This document shows positions 37,981 through 50,070 of a stretch of DNA of 64,000 bases, one piece after another. The first letter of the stretch is position 1. Each line of letters starts with the position of its first letter. The DNA lies in assembly GCF_008831285.2 (NCBI RefSeq), contig NC_045143.1, forward strand, positions 24,370,302 to 24,434,301. The letters are read 5' to 3'. The notes under the pieces were generated by a model that searched no databases, had not been told where the DNA came from, and saw only the letters and a program-made list of their open reading frames with translations. The position numbers and the translations under genes are program-made. The DNA is from Nymphaea colorata (Eukaryota > Streptophyta > Magnoliopsida > Nymphaeales > Nymphaeaceae).

Positions 37981-40900
37981 GTGGACCAAGATCTTTCGGC
38001 ACAAAGTGTTTTTGAAGGAACAACTTTGCATCAGAAATTTCTTGATCGGAGTCGCCTGTCAGGATAATATCATCAAGCATAAACCACTAGAACGGTTATA
38101 CCCCTGGAAGTCTTCTTGATAAACAAAGAATGATCAAGAGGAGATCTCGCAAAGCCACACTTTGAGACTACCTTAGAGAATTTGTGAAACCACGCACGAG
38201 GACTCTGCTTGAGTCCATAGATAGCTTCCTTCAGTTTGCACACTTTTCCACACTCTCCCTGTCGTTCAAACCCTGGGGGTTGTTGCATATAGGCAGTCTT
38301 ATCAAGATCACCATACAAAAAGGCATTTTTGACATCAAGCTGATACATGTGTCAGTCATGATGTACAGCCACTGAAATGATAAGACGAATGGTTCCCAAC
38401 CGAGCAACTGGAGAGAAGGTCTCAAAGAAATCCACCCTGTAAATCTGTGTGTAGCCCTTAGCAACCAACCGAGCTTTGTATCGTTCCACAGAACCATCAG
38501 AATTATATTTCACTGTGAATACCCACTTAGAGCCAATAATGTCACAATCAAAAGGAGGATCAACAAGTTCCCAGGTGTCTCGCTGAACTAATGCATCCAT
38601 CTCATCTTGCATAGTCTGCCTCCACGGGGTATCTAATAAAGCCTGCTGATGACACGTAGGAACTACATGAGTAGTTAGAGCTTGAATAAACTGTTGCATA
38701 CTTTTACCAACACCATCAGTAGACACAAAATGAGATATAGGATGCAGAGTACATTATCACTTGCCTTTGCGATGAGCAATAGGTAAGTCTTGACAGGGAT
38801 CAGACGGACTAAGGCTACTCACTTCAGATGAACTTACCTCCTGAGAAGCGGTTGGCGAAGGATCCTGAAAAGGGTCCTGTCGACGTGTGTAGACTAGCGG
38901 AGGATCACGAAACTTGGACACTACAGCCGGAGATTCAAAAGGGAATGACTCCAAAGGAATAGGAGGAATAGGTAGTGGGTCTGATGACCGTGGCATCTCA
39001 ATAGAGATAGGAGTGGAGCTATAATAAGGTTGAGACTCAAAGAATGTGACATCCGCACTGATATATTCTTTTTGAGTCAAGGGATCAAAGCATTTGTAGC
39101 CTTTATGGTTTCTGGAGTAGCGAATAAAGATACATTTAATGGCTTGGGCCCCCAATTTATTACGTGTGGGTCCAAGTATGTGAACAAAGCATGTGCAACC
39201 AAATACTTTGGGAGCTACTGGAAACAAGGGTCTTTGTGGGTGCACAAGTTTAATGGGAACCTGGTTGTCAATGGATGATGAGGGTAAACGATTGGTCAAA
39301 TAACAAGCAGTGAGAACGGAATCTCCCAAAAAATATGAAGGTAGATTAGTATGAAGCATAAGGGAACTAGCCACATTTAAAAGTTGGCGATGTTTTCGCT
39401 CAGCTATTCCATTTTGCTAGGAGGTATGGGGACATGTAAACTGAGGAGAAATGCCATTATCAGAGTAAAACTTCATTAAGGTAGATGCCTTGAACTCAAG
39501 AGCATTATCAGTGTGAATGCTTTTAACAAGAATACCAAATTGGGTCTTTATTTCAATAATAAGGTTTTTAAGAGTACATACGACTTCAGACCTTTCCTTC
39601 AGAAGGAAAACCCAAGTGACTCGAGAATAATCATCAACAATGACAAAGAAATAACGAAATCTTGACCTACTAGCAACTCTGCTAAGACCCCACACATCAA
39701 CATGAAGAAGATCAAATAGTTCACAACTGGACCTACTAAGACTCGATGAATAACTGCTACGGGTGTGTTTGCCAAGTTGACAGGCTTCACATTGGAACGA
39801 CTCTAGTATTGAAAGATGTGGAAGAAGATAACGGAGCTTGGAGACAGATGGATGACCAAGTCTGAGATGCCACTAGAAGGAGGAGGACAACATGGTGATC
39901 GATGATGCTGCAATACCCACTGGATCCGACAGGAAGTAGATGCCCCCTTTCTCATAGCCTCCACCTATCGTCTTCCCAGTTTGCAAGTCCTGAAATGAAC
40001 ATAAACCAGAGTCAAACGTAACACGACAGTGTAAATCATTAATCAATTGACCAACCGATAACAGATTTGTGGGAAACTTAGGAGCATATAACACATTGGG
40101 AATAGTCATAGACTGAGAAATCTCGATATCTCCATAACCCATAATAGGTGACTATCTACCATCTGCAAGTCTCATATGACGTGTCTGAGGTAATGAGTGT
40201 AACACAGTAAACATAGAAGGTTTACTACAAAAGTGTCTTGATGTCCCTGAATCAATAATCCAAGTAGTACCTGTATCATGTGGGATAGTATCAACGGACA
40301 TAGCGCTGTCGATCATGACTGTGGAGGCCGACGGCTGAGTAGATCTGTGTACTAGGAAGTCCTCATACTATGACTTGTTGATACTCACAGTCACTGTCTC
40401 AGGGTGAGAAGAAGATAAAGACCCGTCTATAACTGATGACGCTGCCTGGATAGATCCAATAGGAGACTGTAAAGAGTTCTTGCCCTGCTTAGGTGTAACA
40501 TTTCTTTCTAGGGAAGCAGCGGAAGGACGACCATGTTTATCCCAACATCTATCTTCCAAATGCCCTATTTTCTCACAATAGGTGCACTGAAATCTCCCCC
40601 GACCTCCTCCTAACCCTCGACCTATTCCTCTCCCCCTTAATGAACTGCGTCCACGACCACCTGAGGCTACCAAGGCAGAGGCATGGATATCACAGGCGGA
40701 GAAAGGGTCACAACAAGGCGGTTGAGTCTGTTGTAGGCTTCAGATAGGTCGGGGATTTCTGCTCCAGTCAACATTTGCACCTTTGCTACTGCATATTCAG
40801 GAGAGAGACCCTACAGAAACTTCGCAACCATAGTCTGTTCACCATGAGTCTTATGACATATTGGACATGGGGGACGTAAAGCTTTAAGTCGTTCATAGAT

Positions 40901-41328
40901 CGACTTGAGGGAAGCGAAATACTGAGCAAGACTCTGGTCACCCTGTTGCAAATTAAGTAATTCCTCCTCCACCTGCAATATCGTGCTAACATTCTTGTCA
41001 TTCGAGTAAGTTTGTTTCAAAAAATCTCACATTTATTTGGCAGATGTATAGAATGCAATAGTAGAAGTAATCTGTGATTGCACGCTATTCATGATCCAAG
41101 ACATGACAATATTATTATCTTCCTTCCATAAAACATACTTCCCACTTTTTTCCACAGGCTCATCTTCTTCTATAACATGCTCCTTCTGATGTCCAATCAC
41201 AGACATTATAAACACACGAGACCAAATCTCATAGTTAGACTCATTTAACTTTACAGTAGAACCATAAGAGTTGGAATTCCTCCACTTTTAACCTCATGAG
41301 AGAAATCAGTTTTGGGATTTTCAGCCAT
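37981..41328 (-). pseudogene. Copia C3 Gag-Pol, broken
   Basis: Starts [17 protein letters not shown] at 41328 but shifts frame within 25 codons by a small deletion. Further parts: [20 protein letters not shown]; zinc knuckle CTYCEKIGHLEDRC (about 40560-40605); protease IIDSGTSRHFC (about 40230-40260); integrase zinc region, WGLSRVASRSRF, HTDNALEF and QNGIAERKHR, with a stop in the PHTS.QNG motif at about 39417; linker [38 protein letters not shown] to SRGITVLVVYA, stop, then [14 protein letters not shown]. Stops or shifts are also near 41033, 40811, 40368, 39873, 38750 and 38350. Not functional. Confidence 0.88.
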
Positions 41329-42387
41329 CGCAAAACAGTCAACAAAAGATCAACCACCACCAACCCACAACAATAACAATATATATATCTATAGAAAATG
41401 CGACTGGTCGGCAATAATGAAAGTCCAACACCACACAACAGAGGTAAACACTATCAAGCAGTACGCAACACTTCTCCCAAACAAATTACGAACAACCAGA
41501 TAGTAGAATTGAATATTATCGTGAGGAGAAAGCAGCCATTCTTAAGAAAAATTACCTCCATAGTAGACCCACGACTGAGGAATGTTGTAACAATGTTATC
41601 CACCTACTAACATAAACCTCACGACAGCAGAAACCAATCCAGAACTGCTAGATTCTGCGATTACACCTGCTAGTTGCTGATTTCTGCTATTTAGGAGACA
41701 GAAAATTGAAACTGTTGTTGTTTTCAGTCTCCTATCGACGGAATCTTTGCTTTATGCTGCCTTCAAAAAGTTGAAAACTGTTGTTGATTTCAGAAGACTG
41801 TTGATTTCTGCATATTACAGCAGAACGGAATCTTTGCTTTATGCTGCCTTCAAAAAGTTGAAAACTGTTGTTGATTTCAGAAGACTGTTGATTTCTGCAT
41901 ATTACAGCATACTATTGATTTCAAAGACTGTTGCTGGCCCACGTACAAACTTTCAGACGATTGCTGCTGATTTCTGCATATTACAAATTTACAGCAGACT
42001 TGTTGTCGCTCTGTTTTTAGTCGTCCACCTACGATCAGCAGAGCACCATCCACGATGACAACAAGGTTGAAACAGCCTTCACGATCAGCAAATCAACTCT
42101 GCTCCACATGCCAAACGTTGCTCGACACGATCTGATGTTTTCATACCAAACAGCAGGCACAAGCCCCACTTAAGGATCTGATCACATAGGCGTGATCAGT
42201 CCTTCTCCACGCAGCATACCCAACTTTTATCTCTTTTATTACCTCCCTATTGGTGGGTAAGAAGAGATGAAGATGGGTGACGGGAAGAGTAAAGAAGAAA
42301 AAAGTCGCCGGAGAAAGGAGGTCGCCAGAAGAGAAGGTCGTCGGAAAACTTACTTGACTGTTGCCGCAGGAGACTGCTCTGGTACCA
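41329..42387 (-). other. leader and primer-binding site of Copia C3
   Basis: On the minus strand TGGTACCAGAGCAG (42387 downward) is a one-base variant of the usual primer site. The leader carries a tandem repeat of an 87-bp unit, 41739-41825 and 41826-41909, that is almost unchanged between the two copies. Confidence 0.75.
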
Positions 42388-42621
42388 TGCTGCAGCCGTG
42401 AGTCTTGGAGAGAGAAAAGTTATCTTTATGTTAACCTTAATCTCCATTATAAAAGATATTAGGGTAGAATAAGAATTTACAGATTACATCAATGAAAAAA
42501 TAGGGAAAATATGGAATTTACAAATTACATCAATGAAAAATAGGGAAAATATTAAAGAGGTCTTATAACTCTTTAATATTACGAAGAGCTACTTAGAAAC
42601 ATAAACTCTTTTAATTCAACA
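42388..42621 (-). repeat. 5' LTR of Copia C3
   Basis: Starts TGTTGAATTAAAAGAG (42621) and ends ACGGCTGCAGCA (42388) on the minus strand. It contains a roughly 40-bp tandem duplication of TTTTCCCTATTTTT/CATTGATGTAAT text, so it is longer than the C1 LTR. Confidence 0.85.
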
Positions 42622-43012
42622 GTTTCCAAATGATATTTGTAATTTTTCAATATAAAATCTTTCAAACCAAAATGGTTTATACTCTTAAATGATTCTTTTC
42701 TCAAAAATTTAAAACATCAAATTTTCAACATTTTCTCCAAACACCACACCACATTTAGAATGAAAAAGATGTTTAAGCAAAACTGAATTGCACCAAGAAT
42801 AAGCATACCCCTTGGATTGGTTACCCCTAACAAATGTATCAGGAATGGTCAATCCTCGTACCGACGGCCTTTCTTTCTCATTTCAAAAATCAAAGTAAAT
42901 TTTGAGAATGCAAATAACCTCGCATGGCATAGTAGCCCTAAAAAAATTATGACACATACATACAAAAAACATAATATAAACAATTTGGGCTATTGTTATT
43001 ACTAGTACTAAT
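42622..43012. other. spacer between C3 and the hAT element
   Basis: AT-rich, nothing recognised. The last eight bases GTACTAAT (43005-43012) are the left copy of the hAT target duplication. Confidence 0.5.
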
Positions 43013-46000
43013 CTATGTCACACGGATACGGGTACGGGTATCCTATGGATACGGGTACGGGTACGGGGACACGACATTTTCAAAATTTTAGGATACGCGG
43101 ATACGGCGAATATTATATTCAAAAAAATTAAAAATGATAATAAAGAAAGTCTCAAACAAAACATTGTTCATCACCAATCTCAAAAGTGATAACTACTAAG
43201 ACATAAGGAAGAAAGTCTCAAAGAAAGTTACAAAACATTATTCATCAATCATCACAAAACATTGTTCATCATCATTCTAGTCATCATCAATGCCCAAATC
43301 ATCGTTCTCCCCAATCTCCTCTTCTTCCACAATAGAAGATGTTGAGGGAATACAAGGTTCTTCGAATCTTGAATTAACAACTTCAAGTTCATTCTCTTGT
43401 TCTAAGTTAAAGTCGTCAACATTCACGTCCCAATATTTAGTTTCTCCTTCCCTACAAGACAAAAAAATTGTAATTATTATGATGTTAGCGAATAAGAAGA
43501 GAAACATCTAAATCAATAAATCATATACTTAATTTACCTATATTCTTCTTTGTTCCGTGATAGAAGCCGAAGGTTAGAATGCACATAAACCAGATTTTCT
43601 GCACGTTTGCTTGTGAGATTATTTCGTTTTATAGTGTGGATTTGTGAATATGTACTCCAATTTCTCTCACTGCATGAAGATGTAGCAGGTTGAACTAGCA
43701 ATCTGAAAGCAAGGTATTGAAGAGTAGGATAAGCAGTTCCATGTTTAATCCACCAAGATAAAGATGGATAATTATCTTTGTCTACAGTTGCACCTACATC
43801 TTCTCCAATTCCAGTAGAAAACCTTTCAAACTCATCATTAGCTCGGCGATTTTGATGTACATCAATGAAAATCCTATTAATACATGCTACTCTGTTTGTT
43901 GATAATTCTAGATCCAGATGTGGTGGGGTTCTTCCAACACCCCCTGTAAGCCACTTTTTTCCATAATATTTAGGATTTAATGTATGTGCCATGCATTGAA
44001 GAGGATTGCTACTTTTATCCCATCTTGCAATCAATATTCTATGCACATGATCAAAAAATGCTGAATCTTCAAGTGCAATACTTTTTTTTTCATGCTTAAA
44101 AATAACCTCTTGGATTTTTTCAATCATAGTGTCCCACATCTCATACACACAGTGCAACGTTGAATTATCACAATCAAGAACTCTCAACATCTCCCAGATC
44201 GGCTCTGTGAATGCAAGAAAATAAAAGATTTGATCCCACCACTTGTCTTCAAGAATCATTCCTTTGATTGCTTGAGCTTTGTCATCATCATCAGCACGGT
44301 AGAAACTCCAATCATCATCAGTCACCATACTGATCAATGCACTTTTCACCCTTTTTATCCTTTTGACCATAACAATTAGAGATGCAAAACGTGTCTCTGC
44401 AACTCTTAATAATTTTAGATCAGAATGCTTGTTATAAATGGAAAGTGCATGTTGATGATTTACTATGAAATTTCTGATGTTCCTCACATCCTTTTCCAAG
44501 TCTTCAATCCACGAACATAATTCATAAGCATGAGGATCTTGCTCTTTACTTGGTGGATTGCATATACTCTTTAGAGCCAAATTTAAACTATGAACTGCAC
44601 AAGAAGTCCAAAAGATATGAGGGTACTCCTTTTCTATCGCAATACCAGCTGCTCTACATACAGGTGCATTGTCTGTAATTAGCTGAACAACGTTTTCTTT
44701 TCCCACTTCTTCAATTATTTCCATAAACAATCCTTTCAGATACTCAGCACTTTTGTATTCACCAGATGCATCTATTGCTTTCAAGAAAATTGGTCCATTT
44801 GCTGAAGTTGCAATGAAATTAATAAGAGGGCGTCGTTGCAAATCTGTCCAGCCATCAGAAACAATAGAAACTCCGTGTTGATCCCAAGTGAACTTTTGAG
44901 ACTCTAACAATTTGTTCACTCGAGTCATCTGTTGTTCTAGTAGTACAGTGCGAAGCCTTTCAGAACTAGGGGGAACATACCCAGTCAAGTTAGAATTTGC
45001 AATAGATGTAACTAAGTCTCTCCAATATGGACTTCTAGCTACATTAAATGGTATGCAATTAGCATAGAAAAATGTCGCCACTTTTAGATCTAATTCTCGC
45101 CGTCCTTGTAAACTAAATGAATCCTTAATTGATTTCTGATGAACATCAACAACTTTTCTTTTTTTGGTAGGATTATGAATATCATCATGTAAAATTGAAG
45201 CAATGTCAATGAAACCAGATCCAGATGATGTGCTTTTCTTATTCTCAAAGGCTTTTTGTTCTTTCTTCAACTGAGCCAAAGTCTCGTTAGTGATTTTCTT
45301 ACATGGTTGAATTCCTTTTTGACTGATTTTTAATAGATGTGCTTTCACTCTTGTATATGATCCATTGAACTGTCCTTCACAAAAATTACACCTAAAAAAA
45401 GCATTTCCACCGCCTCCAGGAGGTTTCCCCATTAGATTCACGTATGACCATAATGGTGGCTGAGGTGTAGCTGATCCAGAACCACAACTTGTAGGTTGAG
45501 AGTCTTGAGACTGAGACACTGTTTTTCCTTTGCTCGCCATACTAGATTAAACATAATAAAAAACGGAAAAAACGTATAATGAACATAAAATTTATGAAAT
45601 AAAACAATACAACAAATGACAAAGTATAAACATGCACTGCAGTCACAAAACTTCAGATATTCAGAAGCAGAACGAAGGCTGAATAGTGAACAGGAACATC
45701 CAAGAATTGTAAATGATAGTACTGCCAGACTGAATAGTGAACAGGAACAGAAGCAGTTCGTTAAAGCCTAAAACTAAAAGAAACATGAACAATAGCGAAG
45801 GCTGAAGTGAATAGATTAGTGAACAGTGAACAAGAACATTCACGAATGGTAAATTATATGTTAATGTCATCTAGATATCACGTATTCATCATTGTCTAGC
45901 ATCATGAACAACAGCTAAGGCAAAATCCCCAAATCGGTTATACACCCAAAACGGCAAAATCCCCAAATCCCAAAATCAAACAAAAACAAGAAAACATCGC

Positions 46001-46465
46001 ACATAGCATTGAAGAATATGATTCTAAACCGTCCAATCTTCAAACCAAAACATCCCCAAATCAGATTTTAATACCCAATGTAAAAAATCCCCAAATAAAA
46101 GTTGAAACCCTAACTTCTATTATCGAAAATAATCGACAAAACACCTACCTGCCTGTCGCTGGCTGCCGCCGGACGCCACCGGAAGTCGCCGTCGATCGCC
46201 GGAGCTCGCCGTCGCCCGCCATTGGCTTACTGTGCTGCCAGCCTGCTGCGTTAGCCGTGGAGGGTAAACGAAGGTCGAGCGTCGAGGGTAGATGTTAGTG
46301 CGTAAAACAAAACGCGGGTTAAAAAATCAGTTATACAAGTAGTTTGGATCGGGTCTGACCCAGACCCGATCCAAAACGTATCCAGCCGTATCGCCGTGTC
46401 GGGATCCCCGTGTCCGCGTGTCGACACCGGTACTCGACCCAGTCTGCCGTATCCGTGTGACATAG
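43013..46465 (-). mobile_element. complete hAT DNA transposon
   Basis: A 3453-bp element whose two ends are perfect 19-bp inverted repeats, CTATGTCACACGGATACGG, flanked by the 8-bp direct repeat GTACTAAT (43005-43012 and 46466-46473). Subterminal regions hold repeated GGTACGGGTA on the left and CCGTATC/CCGTGTC on the right, typical of transposase binding arrays. One transposase gene of two exons fills the inside on the minus strand. Everything needed for self-mobility appears intact by eye. It sits between Copia C3 and APUM23. Confidence 0.93.
43277..45540 (-). CDS. hAT transposase, two exons, apparently intact
   Basis: Exon 1 is 45540-43538 and exon 2 is 43451-43277. The 86-bp intron has GTAAAT...TTGTAG ends and joining keeps the frame (...NKEEYR|EGETKYWDVN...), giving 725 residues. 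N-terminal BED-type zinc finger with C51, C54, H68 and C80; a basic patch PTKKRKV at 124-130 that looks like a nuclear localisation signal; DUF659/RNase H-like core with SDGWTD (D229) and ITDNAP (D290); CAVHSLNLAL; C-terminal dimerisation region with SSCSERNWST (E625) and a very acidic tail. D229, D290 and E625 fit the hAT catalytic triad. It would cut and paste this element through its terminal repeats. The acidic tail exon could be wrong if the intron is not used; the frame would then stop at 668 residues. Confidence 0.9.
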
Positions 46466-46473
46466 GTACTAAT

Positions 46474-49400
46474 ACTAGTATGAGGAGAAGCCGCAATATT
46501 CAGTTTGGCAACCTTCAGATCAATGAAAGAAAGGACAACTATATGACCTTTTTATATTGAGATGCAACAATAGATAGAAGTAGAAATGGAAGCAGAATAT
46601 CTCTTTTGGCCATACCTTTTCCCAAATCCCAAAACGGTGGAGCAGGATAGAGACGATGGGTGAAATGAGAGTCTGAGAGAGAGAGAATGCATGTGTCAGA
46701 GGGAGGAAGGCATACATAACAGCGGCAGTTCGGGGGAGCCTTAGAAGCAATGCTCCAGCAGGGAAGACTGAAGACATAGACGAATGGCAGTGCTACTGTG
46801 CAGAGCCCTGAAGCCATAGGGTGCTGCGTTCATTTGAAACCAACAGAGGGCACTATCATAGTGTGAGAAAGAATCAAAGAGAGGCCACTACAATGGCCAA
46901 TAAGTCAGATGTGAGAGACATACCAGTGGCAAGAGAAGACACAAGGGCTCGACAACCCTCCCTCCACCCTCTCCTCCACTCCTTATCTGTACAGCTAAAG
47001 AGTTGTCGACTGGATGCCGAATATTATCCCAACACCCCCTTTTCCTTTTGATTCTGAGAGACAGGGGTCTGATGGCATACACATCACATGATCAGCCATC
47101 TCCATGGTCTGCGATGGTTCTCTCTTTCGACTAGTGACCTATGGCAGCAGCAAGAATAGGAAGTGTAGTCGGCGAAGCAAAAGCCTTCTACCAAAAAGGG
47201 AGATGAAAGTTGGCTTGAGGGAACTGGAAGGGTGGTTGACATGAGAGAGACAGAGCAGATGGAAAGAAATGGATTGACCACCCAGTGAACAGTGAAGTGT
47301 TTTTACCCTAAACCAATGAACCGATTTATGTCATTTAACTGGTTTTAATTAAGGAGTCGGGTTAAACGAGTTGAGTTCTGGCAGCTCAATCTCGACTTGT
47401 TATCATTTCAAGTTTAAGTGTAAGCTGGAACCCAACTCATTTGAGCTGACTTTTTTTAGGTGAGTGCGAGTTGAGACTGAGTTGGCAGCCCTAATGCAAT
47501 GGGGTGAGGGATCAACGTTAATATTACCCACCAATGCTACCAAGATAGTGCCACTAGCATTCCCCTATTTTCTTGTAATAAATGCCAATGTGTACATGTT
47601 TTATAATGTATATGCTCTATAACATGCCTTCAATATTATAAAGTACACTTGCAATAAAAATTCATATGGTGTCATCATCAGAAATACATGCATTTATTCC
47701 AAAGAGAGTTGGAAAAAATCAAGTGGAAATCCAGCATCATGTTAATATGTAGTCAATAAGCGAGAATAGTGATAGGAAAACTTCTAAATTCAAATTGGAA
47801 AGATGATGTGCATATGTTCTTATCTAATCATAACCAATAGGTGAATTAACTGGCAATGTTGATACCATATTGAAGGACATTTACAAACGAATTTCTTAAG
47901 CCAAAAGGTGGTCATCAGAATATGCTCTTCACAACAATGAACAATAGAAACCACTTATATAGAAAAAAATAAGGATGATAAACAATGGTGAAATATGTGT
48001 CTTCGTTGATTACTTGCAGAAGGAATCAAGTAAAGACGTTGGTTTCTACATGCGATGCACTTAGATGAAGATTGAGATTACCATATATGTTTTAAGCATA
48101 TTTGTGGTCAAGAGTAGACTATAAATATTTCTACAATGTCTTTGTTCTTGACACGATAATAAACATCAATATCCATCTATGGTCATTTGCTAGTTTGTAG
48201 GCATTAACCATCCCTCATGGAGTTGCAAGTTTGGAGGCATACTTTTATACTACTAGACTATGAAAACATTTGAGCGCTTGTTTAAAGTCTTTATAGAAGC
48301 GAAGCAATGAATGGGAAGCATCCTCATGTAGTACTAAAAGGTGTTGACAAACTATGAAAGTTTTTAGAATAGAAGCGACATACTTAGTTGAAAGCCATGC
48401 TTTGAGAACAGTTTTAAATGGTGCATACTTTAGTGCAATGACGATTACACTTTGACTTGCATGGAAATAGCTGGTTTGTCAAGTTATTTGTGTGTATGGT
48501 AAGGGGGCTTTGCATTCTTGGCCATTGATCATTGGTAAAACACTTGTCACTGCCAGAGATGAAAATGGGGTATACGCCATCAAAGATGGAGAGAGAAGCA
48601 CTAAAGGAACACAATGTTGGGAAGCCATGAAACCTACTAGAATGCAGGGTTGAGAATTATGCACTGCCAGTTACCGACCTAAGATTTAGAACCTTTTCAC
48701 CACCAGAGGGAGAGGGATGTAACACCAGAGCTGGAGGGGAAGTACAGGGTCACTACCAGAGCACAAGGTTCCATGGTATCACACCGCTGAAGTAGAGGGT
48801 CGCTACAAGAGCACCACCACTTAGTAATCTCTAGTCTTACCTACAGTTGTCTCCACAAATTCAACAGAAGGAAAGAGGGATAGAGGAGAAGGGAAGAGGG
48901 AGAGAGGAGAGGGAATAATTAGTTGCAGGGAGAAATCATTCTCCACATACTTGTTTCATGATAAACCAAGAATGTTGCAGAACATGTACGCCTTTTATAT
49001 GAGGGGTCCTCAAGTTTTGCTCGCTCCACGTGTTATGTGTCAAACGTTTGTTTGAAATTTGGTTAAATGGATTGGGTGCTTTTAATTTCATAGTGTTCTA
49101 CACCAATCAAACGAGCCCTACAAATCATGATGGTAGCTGGCTGGAGGGGGAAGGGGTAAAATCATCTACAACAATTTGACACTTGAATTGTATTTCAAAT
49201 TTCATAAGTAGGGGTTGCATGTGTGGAGCACTCATATACAGGTTCTTCAAATCTATGCATCCTTATATGAAAGCACATTTGTGAGTGTCTTATGAATCTA
49301 CTCTAAAAATTAAAGAAGAGAATGTTTATGAAACAATGAATCTACTCTAAAAATTAGAGAAGAGAAGGTTTATGAAGCAATGCTACTAATGTCTAACAAT

Positions 49401-49837
49401 CCTTCTATTCTATTTTGAAGCAGCTTCATGATATATTTACAAAGTATCTTCGCTCCCAAGCTCCCAAACTACCTCACTAAAACTCATATAAAGGGACATG
49501 ACGTGGCAGGAATGAAGGGCGAATCAATTTATCGTAAGTTCGGCACTTAATCACCCGTGCAGGAGGGTAAAATTGTCCTTCAATAATTGAAAACCTAACT
49601 GTCCGTACCCGTAGGTTCCAGCGGTCGGCCACAGAATCATCCTTCAAATTTCGCGCGACAAGCGGCATGCATCATCGTCCTTCGAGTCTCGCCGTCTAAC
49701 GAAGGAAGGCGGTCAGGATGGGGTCGTGGTCGGCAGGGAGACGTCCGAGCATTGGTTTAAGGTCAAGCATTTAAACTCCTTCCATGAATCATATACAGAA
49801 ACAGTAAAAACTGTTGCGAGGAGGTAAGTACAAGGTT
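46474..49837. other. intergenic region upstream of APUM23, no gene seen
   Basis: No recognised protein or RNA gene. A segment at about 47290-47500 has GAGTTGAG/CTCAACTC motifs and ends GTTGGCAGCCCTAA, which resembles one end of a plant hAT MITE. At about 48710-48830 there is a short low-order repeat of ACCAGAG and GGGTCRCTA. The last 400 bases are richer in GC and CG than the surroundings and are the likely promoter and 5' untranslated region of APUM23. Confidence 0.45.
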
Positions 49838-50070
49838 ATGGCGTGCCATGGATCGAAGGTTCTGCAGAGTGGGCGCCGGAGAGAAGCTGGTTCCGACGAC
49901 GACGTTCATCGAAGAACGAGAACACGAGGCGGCAAGAAGGGTAAGCATGGGAAAGGGGAGCGCAGAGAAAGGGACCAACAAGGTCGAAGGGCTTCATCGG
50001 GAGGAACCTCGAGGCAGAACCTATCTTTTCGCAACCCAGAAGCACAGTCACAAGAAATCACCGATCTCAG
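49838..50070 (+). CDS. APUM23: APUM23 exon 1 with start codon
   Basis: 233 nt; codes [20 protein letters not shown] then [18 protein letters not shown] and ends SQEITDL plus two bases of an arginine codon. The donor is CTCAG|GTTGTT, a less usual but acceptable site; the next exon supplies the third base in phase. Confidence 0.8.

Larger units (their letters stand above)
37981..42621 (-). mobile_element. Copia element C3, 3'-truncated
   Basis: On the minus strand: LTR 42621-42388, primer site, about 1 kb leader, broken Gag-Pol from 41328, ending just after the reverse transcriptase active-site region at 37981. No RNase H tail and no 3' LTR. It is the longest copy of family C in the window; C1 and C2 are others. 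Confidence 0.9.

Noticed and set aside
46539-46817. Minus-strand open frames of 85-92 codons
   Set aside because: No domain, no splice context and low-complexity composition; likely chance frames.
49438-49837. Telo-box and site II promoter motifs expected for plant ribosome-biogenesis genes
   Set aside because: I see no exact AAACCCTA or TGGGCC/TGGGCT pair here, so no regulatory site is called.
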